DNA of 64,000 nt, taken from the NCBI GenBank assembly GCA_036874045.1, contig CM072335.1, positions 3,306,001-3,370,000 of the forward strand. Direction: 5' to 3'. A program made the position numbers and the translations under genes. Shown here piece by piece: positions 62,704 to 64,000 of this stretch. Origin of the DNA: Cymodocea nodosa. Its lineage: Eukaryota; Streptophyta; Magnoliopsida; Alismatales; Cymodoceaceae. How positions within the stretch are numbered: the stretch's first letter is position 1; every line of letters starts with the position of its first letter. Under the pieces are notes generated by a model that was not told the origin of the DNA, ran no database searches, and saw only the letters and a list, made by a program, of their open reading frames with translations.

Positions 62704-64000
62704 TTATCTACAAAGGCCCTATAGATGAATCAAGAACGAGGAGGTGGCGGAGTATGAAGAGGAGATGTGCGCATACCAGCGGCAATATATGATGATGCGC
62801 GGGAAGGAAAGAAGGGTTTTGCTGAGAACACTGAAGAGTGGCGAGGGACAGGAGAGGAGGGGTTTAACCTGAGCGCCAGGCTTGTCTCTTTGCCACCTTT
62901 AAATTGCACGTCCACCCTCCAAATCTCAGATTAATAGTTAATAGATTAAACTACGAAGATTTTTGTAAATTAGTTACGAGTTCATTCCAAATTTTTCTAT
63001 GGAAAAGTTACTAAAGAATTATTTATTAGTGAAAAGTGCCTGCCTTTTCTCGAATTCCCCTTCCATATTTTGAGCCAAATCTTTTTTAACAGTGTTGGTT
63101 TTTTTATTCGTTAAGATTCAAATTTTAATAACGATTATGAATGCCATTGTTCTTGATTAATTGAAGTATTACACTTAATTTAGTGATTCAACTCAGCGAA
63201 GGCAACGCATTGCATTCATTCAAAAAAGTTGGTTAGCAAAAGGATGAGAAGTTGTCTTACATAGTATAATAATTGAAATGAATGATTTTCAAATTTTTTT
63301 AAAAAATCAATATCAAGAAAATGGGTGAGGATTTATTTTTATGGTCTTGAAGTTACATTTGAACTGCAATCAGTATTATTTTTTTAAAAAAAATTCAATA
63401 ATATATGTAGATTTTGAGTATTTTTATTATTAGAAAAATTTAAGAGGACAACTTCAAAAAAGTAAAGGAGAATATGGCCTCCTGTTTTATTTGAATAACG
63501 TACCACTTCTGTCAATCTAATATATTGAAAATTTGTTGCCAATTGTAAGTTTGTAATTGGAGCATGTATTGAATACATTTCAATTCTTATTTAAGTTTCC
63601 ATCATTTTTTATTCATTCATTATACATTGATGTTGTTGATTGCATCAATTATAAATAGATTTTTGAGGATGTGGTGAATTATAGGCATTTTTGGGGGAGT
63701 ACTTTGAGATGTTTGTGTAAACAGGTGATTTCATGTGTAAGGATGTATTTAAAAAATAAAATAAACATCTTTAATATTTTAAATCATAAGTTTATACAAC
63801 ATGGGAACAAAGAAAAAAATTCCAACGCCAGCTGCAAGTTTTACGTTCAGAGACAAAACTCGCCAACGAACGTAAATAGAGTTGGATAGCAAACCGATTA
63901 CTGAAGGTTTTCTGAAAATATGGGCAAACCAACGAAAGAACAAGATAACCTCAAGCAAATTATTAATGGCTAAACCAGCGTCACAGCTACCGCCAAAGAT
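62704..64000. other. Promoter side of mtSSB and right edge of window
   Basis: 62704-62920 is C/T-rich on the minus strand (CCTCCTCGTTC, CTCCTCTCCTGTCCC), fitting a plant leader or core promoter. From 62930 to the right edge the DNA is AT-rich with no gene, repeat pair or RNA recognised; the last 150 bp are more balanced and could begin something outside the window. Confidence 0.4.

Overview
This window is nuclear DNA from a flowering plant. It has spliced genes with GT..AG introns, plant-specific families (class III peroxidase, MORF editing factor, STK16-type kinase), Ty1/copia, Ty3/gypsy, LINE, hAT and PIF/Harbinger remnants, and a fragment of plastid trnL-trnF DNA. First exons of the peroxidase, MORF and deiminase genes are much more GC-rich than the AT-rich surroundings, which leans towards a non-grass monocot; that placement is an inference.

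Six genes can be rebuilt by conceptual splicing. From left to right: the 5' end of an STK16-like kinase (minus, running off the left edge); a complete agmatine deiminase gene (minus, 10 exons over 25.8 kb); a class III peroxidase like Arabidopsis PER11 (plus, 4 exons); a MORF8/RIP1-like organellar RNA-editing factor (plus, 4 exons); an NHP2-like H/ACA snoRNP protein (minus, 4 exons); and a mitochondrial single-stranded-DNA-binding protein (minus, 6 exons). The kinase, deiminase and NHP2 genes are, from memory, neighbours in Arabidopsis (At5g08160, At5g08170, At5g08180), so this looks like a stretched and interrupted piece of an old gene order.

Most of the length is repeat. Introns 6 to 9 of the deiminase gene hold a nest: a damaged copia element with a target-site duplication and a solo LTR inside its reverse transcriptase (10.1-15.2 kb), a small non-coding LTR element with GA and pyrimidine tracts (17.0-19.1 kb), an RTE-type LINE starting about 24 bp from a splice donor (20.3-21.2 kb), a second copia relic (22.0-23.9 kb), tandem repeats, an unidentified block (25.3-26.3 kb), and a gypsy relic whose gag region is replaced by plastid DNA (26.7-31.1 kb). 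Between the deiminase and the peroxidase (34.0-44.5 kb) lie duplicated TA/CT microsatellites, a broken PIF/Harbinger pair between diverged direct repeats, and a 1.73-kb non-autonomous hAT element with an 8-bp target duplication.

The genes share no single pathway, although three serve organelles or ribosome biogenesis (MORF8, mtSSB, NHP2) and each of these has a telo-box-like motif just upstream of its start codon. I found no convincing new biological system. The most unusual structures are the plastid/gypsy chimera, the tandem triplication of an exon end with its splice donor in the NHP2 gene, and the transposon-filled deiminase gene.
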